From Candidatus Aalborgicola lynettensis (GTDB lineage Bacteria > Pseudomonadota > Gammaproteobacteria > Burkholderiales > Burkholderiaceae_C), in assembly GCA_016719405.1 (NCBI GenBank), contig JADJZE010000006.1:1-33239 (forward strand): a stretch of DNA of 33,239 nucleotides, written 5' to 3'. Both the position numbers and the translations under genes were made by a program. Positions 33,221 to 33,239 of the stretch are shown in pieces. Position 1 is the first letter of the stretch; every line of letters starts with the position of its first letter. Under the pieces are notes generated by a model, which saw only the letters and a list, made by a program, of their open reading frames with translations, had not been told where the DNA came from and ran no database searches.

Positions 33221-33239
33221 GCACGCCCCACTGAAATTG

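Noticed and set aside
1..33239. CRISPR array, tRNA or rRNA genes
   Set aside because: No regularly spaced repeats, no cloverleaf with a CCA end and no rRNA-like sequence were noticed on either strand.

Overview
The window looks like a chromosomal segment of a betaproteobacterium of the Comamonadaceae (Rhodoferax/Polaromonas/Acidovorax-like). The grounds are high GC content, a fused pabB-pabC gene, the bioA-bioD-bioF gene order, and six copies of a short A/T-centred repeat (CAGCTAYYAAAANNATAGCA) that I associate with this family. The taxonomic call is inference; no rRNA is present.

Layout. 1-1088: the start of an IS200/IS605 transposase and its end hairpin abut a broken AraC-family regulator, followed by a 67-aa hypothetical gene. 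1081-5405 (minus): a FIST-domain protein and a histidine kinase, translationally coupled and both frameshifted, then fused aminodeoxychorismate synthase/lyase. 5586-7699 (plus): bioA and bioD. bioF, their pathway partner, only follows at 18631. The roughly 11 kb between them is an accessory island with four parts: (a) 7703-11000, an integron-type gene-cassette array with five attC-like sites and no recognisable integron integrase; (b) 11045-17203, a Recombinase-In-Trio (RIT) element bounded by a perfect 38-bp inverted repeat, whose third recombinase gene is split by a 2,655-bp IS66-family insertion with a perfect 8-bp target duplication; (c) a decayed copy of the bioD 3' end, a PIN-toxin tail and an intact RHH antitoxin; (d) a MntA/HepT (nucleotidyltransferase/HEPN) toxin-antitoxin pair. 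The bioD 3' end occurs three times (7643-7702, 17398-17457, 18573-18631), bracketing these modules. This is the most unusual structural signal in the window.

19884-24437: a small membrane protein, a membrane-anchored J-domain protein, a BNR/sialidase-like protein with a coupled membrane protein, and a crotonase. 24466-33220: recognisable genes with dense frameshifts. These are a histidine kinase coupled to a periplasmic molybdopterin-fold protein, a 7TMR-DISM hybrid kinase with receiver domain, a DUF3108 protein, a wax ester synthase/diacylglycerol acyltransferase with its alpha/beta-hydrolase partner, and a PAS protein.

Frame breaks: several in the left and middle parts are single missing bases in G or A runs, which suggests consensus errors rather than biology. 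In the right 9 kb they are so frequent that coordinates there are approximate. All assignments are from reading sequence and remembered family motifs; no database search was run.
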